A stretch of DNA of 64,000 nucleotides from Mansonella perstans (lineage: Eukaryota > Nematoda > Chromadorea > Rhabditida > Onchocercidae): contig JBAMDO010000573.1 of NCBI GenBank assembly GCA_037074765.1, positions 310,001 through 374,000 of the forward strand, written 5' to 3'. Made by a program: the position numbers and the translations under genes. Shown one piece after another: positions 1-12,031 of the stretch. The notes under the pieces were generated by a model. The model ran no database searches and was not told the DNA's origin. It saw only the letters and a list, made by a program, of their open reading frames with translations. Position 1 is the first letter of the stretch. The number at the start of each line of letters is the position of its first letter.

Positions 1-360
1 TATAATTGTTGAAAAAATAAAATTGTGTCTCTTATAACCTCAACCCATTTAAGTTTAAAACAGTGCATATCAATTTCAAGAAAGTATGCAAAAATCACAG
101 TCGATATTTGTTGATTGATTCGCCCTATGAAGCAAAGTTAGCTATTATCTCTTATCACTTGATATGATTGAGAATACAACTGTTCTTCTGTTTCTCTTAT
201 CTAACTTCTTAAAAAAATGGGCTTTTTCATGCAAAAAAATAATTTATTGATTTAACCCCTTTTTGTAATATCTTCGTTTTAGCAGTATTCGAGAAATTCT
301 AGTATTTTCTTTATTAGAAATAAAATTGCAAAGAATAGTCTAAAAGAGACGGAGGACTAG

Positions 361-489
361 TATTAATTTTTGGTCATTCAGAGAACATGGAATTGATACA
401 TCTGAGATATGCCATAATTATGAAGCTAAAACGAAAACTTTGTCGAGTATAGAAATCGATGGAAACGTTGGATCATACTTTTTAGCCAG
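361..489 (+). CDS. Possible isolated exon of an unrecognised gene
   Basis: An open stretch of about 42 codons is bounded by an AG acceptor at 359-360 and a GT donor (gccag/gtaaat) at 490. It contains a Trp-Ser-Phe-Arg-Glu-His start and an Asp-Gly-Asn-Val-Gly-Ser-Tyr-Phe segment that look protein-like. I could not join it in phase to a neighbouring exon. It may be an upstream exon of the gene at 767 or the 3' part of a gene that starts outside the window. The rest of 1-766 shows nothing I can call. Confidence 0.25.
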
Positions 490-766
490 GTAAATTTGGA
501 TTTATTGCAGAAATCGAAGAAATATATTAATGATCATCGTGGCAAACGATCGTTTTCTTCAAGTTGCTTTCATCAATTTCTTTCATATTGCAAGTAATTT
601 TAATTAATCCCGGAGAACAATGTTCTACCTTCACATGACACGCTCGCATTGAACACACGGACAAAAGTAATATATTCTTCTCAAAATTCTCCGCAAAATG
701 GCATAATTTTGCGGAGAATTTTTTTAAACTAAGCTGAAAACGTTACTTTGGAATGAGCTTTTTATT

Positions 767-1588
767 ATGAATTTCAAAATTCAAAGTAATACTTATCTTC
801 AAATACTTCATGGAAGAAAAGCAATGTTGCATAAATGTTTATCACGATTGATTAGAAAAAACATGATTGCCTTTTCTATTGCAAAAGAGAAGAAACAAAA
901 GAATCCGTTCATTCGTAAAAATTACCGCCGTTTTGAGTCTGAGGCTGAAAAACATATTGCTTTCATTATGTCAGCAAATGATTTATTTCCTGATAAATGC
1001 TGGAAATCTCAGTAATCATAGCAGCTTTAGAACCTTGAAAATGCTGAATTATTTTTATTCTTCATTCTTTAGTACTAAGAAATCTCGGAAGCCTGACATA
1101 CTGGAATTGAGAACAAAAAACGCTTTACACACTACCAAATATAGTCAGGATTATGATTGGCAAGGGATCGAAAGATCACCGTCAATCCCATCTGGAGGAA
1201 TTAGCATTATCAATCCTACAGCATTTCAAGTCACTTATCAAGTAAACAATTAAGAATCTTTTTGCAATCATTATTTCAAACTTTCTTCTTTCTATTTCTC
1301 ATTTCACATTTCATTTCAAGATAAGTTGTAAATATAAAAATTTTTGGAAAATACTTATAGGTAAGCGCTGATTTCGAGCAAAACGGTTCGATAATTGTTG
1401 TGCGCAATCAAAAAGTAGCTGATTTTTACAAACTCGGCGAAATAGCTTCAGTACTCGAACTTCACAAAGGACTAAAAATTGATCTTGAAAAAGTTTGCAT
1501 TACAGAAAAATTTGGCGCTGAGAATATCGACGGAATAACGGAAAGTTCGCTATTATTTCCAAAACATAAAGCTTTACTATGGAATTAA
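767..1588 (+). CDS. Unrecognised three-exon protein of about 213 aa
   Basis: Exons 767-1011, 1073-1241 and 1361-1588 join in phase (245+169+228 = 642 nt) with GT-AG introns of 61 and 119 nt. The first ~60 residues are rich in Lys/Arg (for example KEKKQKNPFIRKNYRR). The middle has an Ile/Pro/Ser-rich segment, and the C-terminal third is mixed charged, with KVADFYKLGEIASVLELHKG likely helical. There is no transmembrane segment and no motif I recognise. The basic N-terminus could be a mitochondrial or RNA-binding region, but that is a guess. The TAA stop at 1586-1588 overlaps the proposed ATG of the next gene, so one boundary may be wrong, or the two are very tightly packed on the same strand. 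Confidence 0.5.
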
Positions 1589-4500
1589 CAAAATCACTAC
1601 CATTTAATGGTTATTACAAATTTAGTTTCTTAATAATTATTCACTTATTTTTAATAAAAATAAAAAGATTTTTAGTCTCGCAAAGTTCGATTGAAAAGGA
1701 TTCAAGCGAGGAAAAGGTTAATCTCACAGACAGCTCCACAATCAGTTGTTTTGACATTATTTTCTTAGAGAGATTGATGAAAGAATTTGAAAACTTTAAT
1801 AATTTTGTGCATTTAACTATCAAAATACCATATAAATTGTGAAAACTAAATTTCTGCCTAAAGTTCAACAGAAATTTAGGCGGAAAAGAAGCTTGGAAAA
1901 AAAAGCTTAGAAGAAAAAATTCAACATAATTCAACGATGTTTTTCAAGCGAGGCATTCAGTTAAGCAGTATTTTAAATGTATTTGATAATGAAATGATAT
2001 CCGATGTGATACCTCTATCATCATCTGTCCTAATGCCATTTCTCAATAGAAGTCATTACGATTCCAGGTTTGTTACTTTCTTCTCATTCCATATGTCTTT
2101 TTCTTGCTGCAAACTTCATGTTTGCATTCCACAATTCTTTAAAAGCAAATATTTTCCATTATCAACATTTAAAGGTCATCACCAAATATTCTCGAAGGTG
2201 AAATTACGGAAGTGTTTTTTGGAATATTGGTTCAATCAATGTCAAATTTTGATCAAAGTACAATGGTTTGTTGATATGCTTAGTTTTTAAATTTTTGGAA
2301 AAACTTTTCTCAGCAATAATTGAGGAAATTTCTCCTGAATATCATTGTTGTTAGATAAGCTACTGCAGTAACCAATTGCAATTAAAAATTTTTGATAAAA
2401 AGTAGGATTATGATATGGATATATGGCTACGTATGGCATGGCATGATCGTCGCTTGGCGCATCAATTTGATCGACCAATTTTAGTCAACGATGAAAATAT
2501 ACTGAAGTTGGTTCATAGCATAAATTTATTTGAATTTAATTGCTGATTAACAAAAATTGTTTTATTTTACATTAAATAATTCAAAAATGATTTAATTCTC
2601 TTCATCCTTCTCTTTTCCCAAAAAAAATTTGAGACAATCTGCATGTCAGTAATATTTGCAGGAAGATTTGGCGTCCATCACCACTTTTCCAGAATGCCAA
2701 AGAAGCGGAATATCACCGAATGACAATGCTGAATTTCTGGTTGTACATATTTCCCAATGGCGAAATTTTCTTTGAAACTCAGTGTGTTACTTTAAATTAT
2801 GTTTTAAATTTAACGTAATGCCTAAATTGATATTTGTATTTTACTGGCTTATTTATTATATAATGACATTTTAAAAATATTTTATTAACGCCTGATTAAT
2901 AGCAATAGATTTTTGTAATATGTAATGTTTTAGCTTATACCTGAAACCATCATGTAAACTTATCCTATGCAAATATCCTCATGACAAGCAGGTATGCTCG
3001 CTGAAGATAACTGATAGTAAGTAATGTTTTACTTCTTGTAATATAAAAAGTATAATTGTTTTGAAAGATAAGGTTACATGATAGAAGCATGTCATCAAAT
3101 TGCTTCTATCAAAAAAATTGTGGTATTTGACATGTATTTAACATCAAAAAAATTGTGATATTTGACATGTGCCAGTACATTAAATAAGAATATGCAGAAA
3201 CAATTAAATCTGTATACTTACAGTTATTTGATAATTTTTGGAAGTACTTAGCAGATCATTGACCAAATTAATCAGTATTTTGGAAACCAAAATGTTATAG
3301 TAGCAGCGGGTCAAAATTCAATACGGTACCTTTGGTTCCCTCGTTTAAGCGATGCAATTCGAATGAATAAGCTCATAGAATCACAAGATCTTTACGTCGA
3401 GAAGTATTATAAGCGGCACTGTAATGGAATGCGCAAAACAGGTACTTCATACTCTCGAGAATTTGATTTCTTGATCAGGGAATGTTCCAATTCCAATTGG
3501 ATAGAAGGACTAGAAAAGCTAGAATAAGCGTATTCATAAGCGGTTCACACTAGCCGTTTCCCTCCTGTTCCCATCAATTTCAGACTTGGTAAACGATATT
3601 TTGCTATTTTATTTATACCTAACCAAATGACTAGCAAATATAGTCGTATTTTATTTTATTTGCTTGACAACAGCACTTCAGTTAAATTATTTTTATAAAA
3701 CTCTGAAAGTTTAACTGCTACTTCAGGTAACTTTTCATGTTTGGAAGCAAGCTACCGACTTAAACGTAGCCTTAGTTACCACATGACGCGAACTTATATT
3801 CCTACTGCAGCTTGTGTTATATTTTCTTGGATCAGCGTTTGGTTACCAGAAGAATTCGTTACTGGTAGAATATTCGGCTCACTAACACTGTTTTTGACAC
3901 TTAGTGCTGAAAGCGGGGCAGTTAAAGAAGTATTGCCGAAAGTTTCGTACATGAAGGTCATGTTCCGTTAGAAATGCAAATTTTGAAACAGTGGAACAAT
4001 TTCTTAAACTTCAATATCTCAGAATTTATTAGATCTTTAAATTAATTTTAGATTTGTTTCTTATTGATCTCATTCAGATTCTTGTCGAAGTGTTCAGCAC
4101 ATGGGAAATACATATTCTTCAAAAAAAAGGAAGTTATAAAAGAATTTTTAACTTATGCATTTTCTATTTTTCAGGCCATTGATCTCTGGTTTGGCTTCAC
4201 GACGAGTTTCGTCTTCATAACAATGGGCGAAGCTTTGATTGTCATTTCACTTGAATATAAATCCCGAGAACTGGTGAATAATTATTATTTGTTATTATTT
4301 ACTTGTTAGCCACGATTTCACTCACTGCATACTTTCCGGATTCTGTTTTTGTAGCTTTTTATTCTTTCTAATCTTTTTTAAAATTGCTACTTAAAAACGC
4401 CCTTACATACTCTTTTAAAATGCTTTAATTTTTTTAGTCTTTTAATTCTTATTCCTTTTCATATCTTTGAAATGTTTTCATTCTTTTCTCAATACTTGAA

Positions 4501-4938
4501 TGCTTTTATTTATTTTTCAAATTTTGCAATTTTTATTTTGCTTCTTAAAAAATGATTAAATTAAGCTTTAGGAACTATTCCAGAAATTTATGCACCATTA
4601 ACTAACTAAGATCTCCAAATATATGAAATAGATCAATGAAGCCTTATTACATTGCTTCTTTTCTATCAAACGTTTCTGCTATACTCTTGCAAATAATTGT
4701 CGCTAACAAATGATTACAGCGAAGAAAAGCGGAAGAAGGCATGGATGATATGTCTCGCTATCAGATGATGCTACTTATGCTGGAGTCAAGTCGCTATCAT
4801 TCAACTGCCCGTCACATTGATAGGTATTGTCGAACGCTTTATCCGGTCCTTTTCCTTCTCTTCCTCATAATCTACTATTTTGTGATCACAGAAGGAGAAG
4901 AAACAAAGTGTCTTCAACGGACTAACGATGAATTGTGA
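1579..4938 (+). CDS. Cys-loop ligand-gated ion channel subunit (GluCl/GlyR-like LGC family)
   Basis: Ten exons join in phase: 1579-1716, 1949-2067, 2175-2265, 2406-2506, 2662-2781, 2934-3016, about 3301-3441, 3727-3956, 4175-4273 and 4720-4938, giving about 446 aa. Exon 1 encodes a hydrophobic leader (FSFLIIIHLFLI). The extracellular domain shows IWRPSPLFQNAK and the Cys-loop C-x13-C (CKLILCKYPHDKQVC). A second Cys pair (CNGMRKTGNFSC) matches the extra disulfide of GluCl/GlyR-type channels. M1 contains YIPTAACVIFSWISVWL, M2 FGSLTLFLTLSAE and M3 starts AIDLWFGFTTSF. A basic loop and M4 (LFLLFLIIYYFVI) finish the protein. Such subunits form pentameric plasma-membrane channels. The residues before M2 read VTGR instead of the anion-channel PAR motif. 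The 5' exon is the least certain; without it a start at ATG 1937 gives 404 aa. The ligand cannot be read from sequence. Confidence 0.88.
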
Positions 4939-7900
4939 ATTGACATATATTTGCAAAATTATAACTTACATTTGAAAATATCGTAATATATGTTAATTAT
5001 ACTCTACTCATTGAAATTCATGTTCATACGCAGTAAAATGATAAAATAACAATTAAAAGTAGCATTTCATTTGTTAAATGTGATATATTCATGTCTGCTA
5101 CATTGTTTCACATAAAAACGAAATGTAGCAAAAATATTTCCGTTCCTTTTCAAAGTTTTTAACTCTTTATGTTCATGAAAGTCAAAATACAGCATATTTA
5201 ATGATATCATTCGCGCCCTCCACATGTTAACATTTCTATGCGATTTTATTTGAGATGATTCATATCAAAAAGAACAATCTGGCCATTTTAGTTTTTGCAG
5301 AAATAAAATATTGATTTAGTCTAAATCCACATAGAATTTGAAATTACAAGTCCTATCTTCTTATAAATGAAGTTGAGCAAATTTTTAGTGGAATTTAAAT
5401 ACAAGACATAGCACATGTTAACTCATAATTAAACTTTTGACTATGCTTTGAGCAAGAAATAGAAATGAAAAGTTTAATTGAATTTTATAAAATTAAGATT
5501 TTACTAGAATAGAAATGATTTGCTCCTACACTCTTCTGGATGTCCATTATTCCTTTGTTACGGGAAAAAAGTTTAAATTTTATGGAACGTGGCAACTAAA
5601 AGAATTAAATTGACACAAGTGATAAAAGGAATAATTTATTTCCAATCTTCTTTCTTTCATTTTATGACAGTTAAAAGACGAAATTTTTTCCAAAGATAAA
5701 AAAGGAAAGGAAAGACGATGCACATTGTCGACCCACAAAAAATTATATAAATAGAAATTAGTTCGGAAATTCAGCATCTTATAATTATTTTTCATAGTGG
5801 GACGTCTATTGGAAGTTTTAATCATTTAGTGCATGGAAGAATTTAATCGCAATCATCGTCTTTTTCTCTATCTCACTATTTCTAATTTTCTTTCAAGAAA
5901 GCTGACTGGTTGATTAATTTCAGTTATTAATGATTATTTCATTAAGATGACGTGCTAGGTATTAGTTTTACTTGTCCAAAATTTTGAGATTGAACACGAT
6001 AAATTAGCTATTACTTTTTTATACCTTGTAGTCACTTATAATCATTGATAAGTTAAACGCAATCCTTTCTTTTATATCAAATCTAAATGTTATTTGAAAC
6101 AAGAATAATGCAGATCAGAAAGAATCATTGTATACTATCAATTCCAAACTTTTAATGAAATTAAATGGGCTTTTGCCCATTAAATAACCTAATAAGTACC
6201 TAGTAGTAGTAAAAAAGTACATTTTTTAAATAACGTAAAAATTCGAAAGATTAGTCTTCTAGCCTTTTATTGTAAAATTTAGTTGTTCGACAAATTAAAG
6301 AATGTATATTTTGTTGATTAAAGAATTCCGGAACTGATTTACCTTCAAATCTGCTCATATACTCACGAAAAAGATATCTTTCTAACTACTAATGGACCTA
6401 CCAGAAAGAATGATCTCTGCAAAGTTGTTATCCTGGTTAATGAATATTCTGAATATTTTGCTAGTGTTATTTTGGTATGGTAAAATATTTGTGCAAACTT
6501 ACACATTCCACCATTGTTAATTGTCGTGGAAATCAACAATTTATACAGGATACATTTATGATACAAATGGAAAAAGTGATTTACAGCCAAATAAATTCTT
6601 GTTAGAAGCAAAAGAAGAAAAATTCGTAATTTTTACTTCTAAACATCCAGTTCTTAACAATATGAGAGATTGTTTTGAATAGCGTTTTCTTTTCATTGGC
6701 TGCAAAGTGGGTTCTGGCTCGTCATTATTGGCATATCCAATTCGCTAATATTATTACTATTACTGTTGCTAAAATCAATTTTAAAGAATTTTGGGATGCA
6801 GAAATGTCACCCAAACTACTTGCAACGAATTGCTTTTGCATTATTTAAGATGATATTTTTGTGGAAAAAATAAAATGGCACAAATATAAGTGTACCATTT
6901 CTTTCTCGAAAACATTTCTTCAAAAAATTATTTTTTTTTGAATTCTACAAAAGGTAGACTAAAAAATCCCGCCAAAAAAAAATGCTTCCAAAAAAAAAAA
7001 AAACAAACTTTGAATTTATTTATTAATAAGATAAATTTGTTTTTATCTAATGATTTTTTCATAAAACAAGAAATTCTCAAGTTTACGAATCTTTTCGCAT
7101 CAGCAATTCTTACTCATTTATCTTGTTCATTTCTCTATTCATGGTGGCGGCATTGGCTTTAATTATTTCAACCAGATGTGAGTGATATAAAAAGTTGAAG
7201 TGTCTTTCAGCAATTAATATTAAATATCTCTCCTTTCAACTTCATTTCATTTCGAATTTCTCATTTTACAGTACCATCTGCTGATCTTTCTCTATTCAAT
7301 TGCTAAAAAGCTGTTAAGATGCCAATGTATGAATCATATGATTTGAATATTAAAAATTTTAAGCGGAAATTGTTTCCGCTACAGTTTTCGTTCGTTGCAA
7401 TTTCAGCAACTTGAACAGTATATGTGTCACATTGATTAAATGAAATTATACTCAACGGTGCAGTTTGATTTCGAGTGACCCGTAAGACCACTCTTCTTCG
7501 TCCATCTCACCCGTTTTGTATTTTCTATTGTATCTGAGACGAAATCGCTCCGGCTACATTATATGGTCACAAACTCACTTTCAATATTAGAAAAAAGTTT
7601 ATTTGGTTGATTGTTCACCAGTTTACTAGACTTCGCGAATGAATTTTCTATTGACTTAATTGTCAACCAAATGATTTAATTATCAAGTAGATAGGATAGG
7701 AGGATTTTTTAGAAGATACATACACATTGCAGAGAAATATAATGTCTATAAAAATGCACCTACTCCGGAGGAAAATTCAGCGGTTTGCGTTACATCTTGT
7801 TATAGTTTAGCACACAATCTCATTCATTGCTTTAAGTATTAAACAATTTTTGGGATTTAGAAGAACTGGGAACAGACACCAGTGTTGTTACTCTTTCGTA

Positions 7901-9325
7901 TTTTTCCGAAAAATATTTCGATGGATGTTTTGATAAACATATATTATTATATTCGAGAAATTATTAATCTAAGAATTTCGCTTTTTTAGCACTAAATTTC
8001 CCACATCTGTGACGGTTGCCTACCAGCTATTAGATAGCTTGAAAGAATAATTTTCCAGAAAATAATTTATTCAGCAGTCACTTGGGGCTTCGTTTAGATT
8101 CACGATCGTATATTATTTCATGATTCACTTTGAAAGTTACATTACGGGACTGAGCAGATTATATAGAGGAAAAAATATTCAAGAATGAGCTAAGACTGCT
8201 GCATTGGTATTTCTTTCGTATCTAAAACTGATTGTGCATGTTAAAACAATTTTGAAGGACTTTCAGGACCTTGAAAACTTTTACTTGTTTCGATGTATCA
8301 TGAAGAAATCGTTTAATGATTGTATGGTGTATCACTCAAGTAATCCGAGTGATATTAATACCATTACATTTTCCAAATGCTGCTGACGCAGAAACCGGAA
8401 ATATTTGAAGACAAAAAGAATTAAGTCATTCTTTTGCATAGGTGATATGTATGCTTTTTGTAAAAATACGTATCAAAGATCAAATTTTTAAGAAATTTCC
8501 CATTCTACATAGTCATTTGTTCGGAGCTGGGTCGAAGGACGTGGAGCTCGAACCCATTTATTTTAAAACATTTGCCTAGTTAATGGTGCTAAAAGAAAGG
8601 GTGGAAAAGAAAAAAGATGAAGGGATAACCTTTGACCAATTATCCATCAAACTGAAAGTAGTGATTTCCACACTTCTTTTTATCCTGATTTCAATCATAG
8701 CGTTACACATTTAGCTGATCTGTTCGGCATTTGTCCTAGTTCTCTTCATTCAAGTTTTCAACATTGCACATTTCAACCTTTAAATTTGGAATAGAACAAT
8801 AAGAACTGTAATCAAAATTTGCCCATTTCAATTCTCTAGATTATGAATTTCTCAGCAGAGTTTCTGTTGCTTAAAACATATTAGTATTATTTAGTTTGGG
8901 AATAAACGGTTAAACTCAAATGTTTCAATTGTGTATATAAAAATCGTATTCGTATTTGTTTGGCAAATATCTTTGGCGGATGAAAATAAATCTGTTCTTG
9001 AATCCTCTTTTAACTTCTCAAATCTATATCTCAAGCTATAAAATATTTTTTATTTACCACTCATAGCAGTAGCTCTTTGCAACTATTCTTGATACCTTAA
9101 TCTACTCTGTAATTTTAGGGAGGATATTTGCCAGGAAATTTAGTGTTTGGAAAGGCTGGTAATTTGTAAGAATATTTTCGGGACTATCAAATTGACTGAA
9201 TTCATTACAACTGCAAATTTTAAAAGATAACATTAACATGTGATTTGGCTCGTTTTTCTGACGGTATCATTTTGTTACACAAGAAAACATTTTTTAATGA
9301 ACAAAAATTCATTTAGGCAAAAAGA
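4939..9325. other. Long non-coding stretch
   Basis: About 4.4 kb of AT-rich sequence in which I find no gene I can support. The open frames here have low-complexity composition and no matching splice phases. One minus-strand frame at 7303-7491 contains a plausible segment (ISFNQCDTYTVQVAEIA), faintly like a fibronectin-III strand, but it has no start or consistent acceptor and may be chance. The stretch probably holds the 3' UTR of the channel gene, the promoter of the acidic-protein gene and intergenic DNA. Confidence 0.5.
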
Positions 9326-12031
9326 ATGAAATTCCTAATAGCTGTTGTATTATTCCTTTTATCAGTTGCGGTGTTATCGATTCCAGTACCGAAACCAGGT
9401 TTGTTCTAAATTCACTCACTTAGAAGTAGAAATTTCAATAAGTTAAAAATTACACCCGGAAAAATTATTTTAAATCTGCAATGTTTTTTTGGATAGAATT
9501 TGGAGTTCTTAACTCGGATTTCTTCCGACAAACTTTAATATTGAAAAATAAACCGCTCAAGTAACCTACACAGAGCATTTCAGACGAGTCGACTGGAAAA
9601 AGTGAACTGGCAACCGAAAAGAAGGAGGTTAGGTGTCAAAATATTTAATTTTGATTGTTAAGATTGATTTTTATCATGGGAAGAATCATCTATTACCTCA
9701 ACATCCTCACACTCACATGATTAAATTCAAATGCTTGTGGAACAAGTAAAGACATCCAAAAATTTCCGGAACAGTTATAAAGTTTCGCTGATTAAAAGAT
9801 CGATGGTAAAATTTGAGTTTCAAGATTTCCACGAAGGAATTCAAACTGTATGCAGCATGAAAAGTTTCTTGCAAACGTCAAATAATTCTTAATTTTTTGC
9901 ACAAGAAAAGTTCAAATTAGAGTTTTCAACTTTATTTTTTATAATTTCTTATAAGAGTTCTTCATAAATTTTCTTATAAAAAAAATCCTCATGAAGTCTT
10001 CATAACAAAAAGACCTCTGTGAGATTCTTTGTAAAAGTTTGCCTTCCTTGAAAATTAGTATTTTAGATGTAAATTTAAAATAAACTGGTAAATTTATAAA
10101 TTGCTTTTTCAGTCTAAATTTCAATCATTCAATTCAGGTAGAAAACAAGGATTCAAAAAAAGTTGGTAAAGTAGAAGTGAAAGAAGATCAAAAACATTCG
10201 GAATCAGACGAAGCTTCAAAGAACGTTTCTAAAGAACCAAAGGAAGCTGAAGAATTAAAGTCAGAGCAATTAAAAAAAGAAGCGGAAGACAAAAAGCCGG
10301 AATCGACAACAGTGGACGTATCCAAAGAGGGAGAGAAACAGCCTCTAAGCACAGAACATGAAGTGAAGGATAAGGAAAGTGAGACGGCGAAATCCTCAGT
10401 GCAAAAGAAAGAAATTGAAGGAACGACCACAGCGCCAGAAGATGAGAAGGTTGCCGATTCAACAACAAAAGAGGGCGAAAAATCTGTTGAAGCATTAAAA
10501 GAAAATGAAAGGTCTACTGAAACAAAGGAAGGTGAGAAGTCTACCGAAGAACCAAAGGTAACTGAAAAGCCTACAGAAGCAGCAAATGAAAGCAAAAAGA
10601 CTTCAGAAACGCCAAAAGAAGGTGAAGAAACTACTGAGGCGCGGAAGGAAGAAGGTAAGTCTGAATCAGTCGAAGAAGAAAAAACAACTACAAAGGACGA
10701 AAAATTAGCCAAAACGGAAGAACAAACTGCTACGACGCCGAAACGAAATAGTTCACCAGAAGCAACGAAGGAAACTAAAATAGCGGAAACAAAAGTATCG
10801 GAAGTAACAAAAGAGGAAGTAAAGGAGAGTGAAAATACGGAAAAGCCTGAGAAAGCCGAAACACAAGTGGTAAAGTCCAGTAAGTTACTTGATAAGCGAT
10901 TTTACGACATGAGAACAAATAACTTATAAGCTCTTTAGCGGCAATGAAAGAGTGGAAAAACATGATGAGTTCAGCAAAGTTTTCGTAGATCAAATCACTC
11001 TGCTTGTTCTCCTGCATTAGATTTAAGAACTTTTTGTAAAAACAAACTATTTCCCTTCATTTTTCTGTCAAAAATTGATTGAACTAGCAATAGGTTTGAA
11101 TTTCAGGGTGAAGTCAACTCTGAACTAAACGACGAACTAAAAAATGAAGTGTCGGTTTCTGAATTGTTAAAAAATGTTCAACATTTTCGTGAAATTCTCT
11201 TCTTTAATATTGAATTTAATGTATTTCCATTCGATCGCTGTATTTCATTTACAACGAACATTTATTTATTTGTTGAGTTTTTTCGGTATTTTGCAAAAAT
11301 AAATATTATAAAAGCATTTTCACTTTTAATTCCTTACATTTATGAATTTCAGCAGATCTAACGTATGATTCATCACAAATTTCATTTTATTCGCTTTAAA
11401 CTTAACACTAGCTATTAATACATGAGGATTAAAATTTTGATAGCTAAATCGAGAGGAGTGGACGTTTAGTGGATCAAAAGGCGAAAAAATGAATCACTGG
11501 TTGTTGCAGCATAAATTTTTTTTGATGAAATCCGACAGAGATTTCCTGAAATAAATTATTCAGCACAATTTTGTTTCAAGGAGCTATCATTTGTTGAACT
11601 CATCATCAATTTAGTGGAAGTAAAATCAAATATGAAATTTTTTCCTGGGCCAGTTACAAAGGAACTGAAATCAAAGTTGCTGACAATAATGAAGCTTGGA
11701 TATTTCATTTCTCAATTACAAAATAATGACAAAATTTTGTAAAATCCCTGTAGCGACAATTTGAGAAACAGGAAATTGGTAAATCCACATAAAACATACA
11801 AAATTGAGTGCTTCTTTCTCTTCTCACTTTGAATATTTGATATCACAATCAGAAAGGTGCATTTCAGAGGTAATTCCGATTTTGTTGAATAAAATTCAAG
11901 AAATAATTAAAATAAATTTAAAGTACATTCATTTATTTAAATGTTCCCTCATTGCTATACTGTAATTGAAACAGCAGGAATTGATAATGAATGAAAAAGT
12001 GAAAGAAGTACCCGATAAAATGAATTTATAA
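9326..12031 (+). CDS. Secreted Lys/Glu/Thr-rich acidic repeat protein
   Basis: Exon 1 (9326-9398) encodes a textbook signal peptide, MKFLIAVVLFLLSVAVLS, followed by IPVPKP. It joins in phase to 9584-9627, 10138-10869 and 11107-11148, then a terminal exon at about 11978-12031, giving about 314 aa. The 244-codon third exon is almost wholly Lys, Glu, Thr, Ser and Ala, with imprecise repeats such as KEGEKSTEEPK, NERSTETKEGEKS and EEPKVTEKPTEA. It has no cysteine or hydrophobic core, so it should be disordered and highly charged. The Thr/Ser-Glu-Pro spacing suggests O-glycosylation or phosphorylation, which is inference. Similar low-complexity acidic secreted proteins are known in nematode cuticle and secretions, but I do not recognise a named family. 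Further small exons between 11149 and 11977 cannot be excluded. Confidence 0.72.

Noticed and set aside
4939..9325. Several 60-90-aa open frames in the long gap, such as 5580-5825 and 6363-6611 on the minus strand
   Set aside because: Low-complexity AT-driven frames without conserved motifs or phase-compatible splice sites.
10188..10712. 174-aa Ser/Phe/Val-rich open frame on the minus strand
   Set aside because: Antisense shadow of the Lys/Glu-rich exon; the GAA/AAG codons read in reverse give Ser/Phe/Leu codons without stops.
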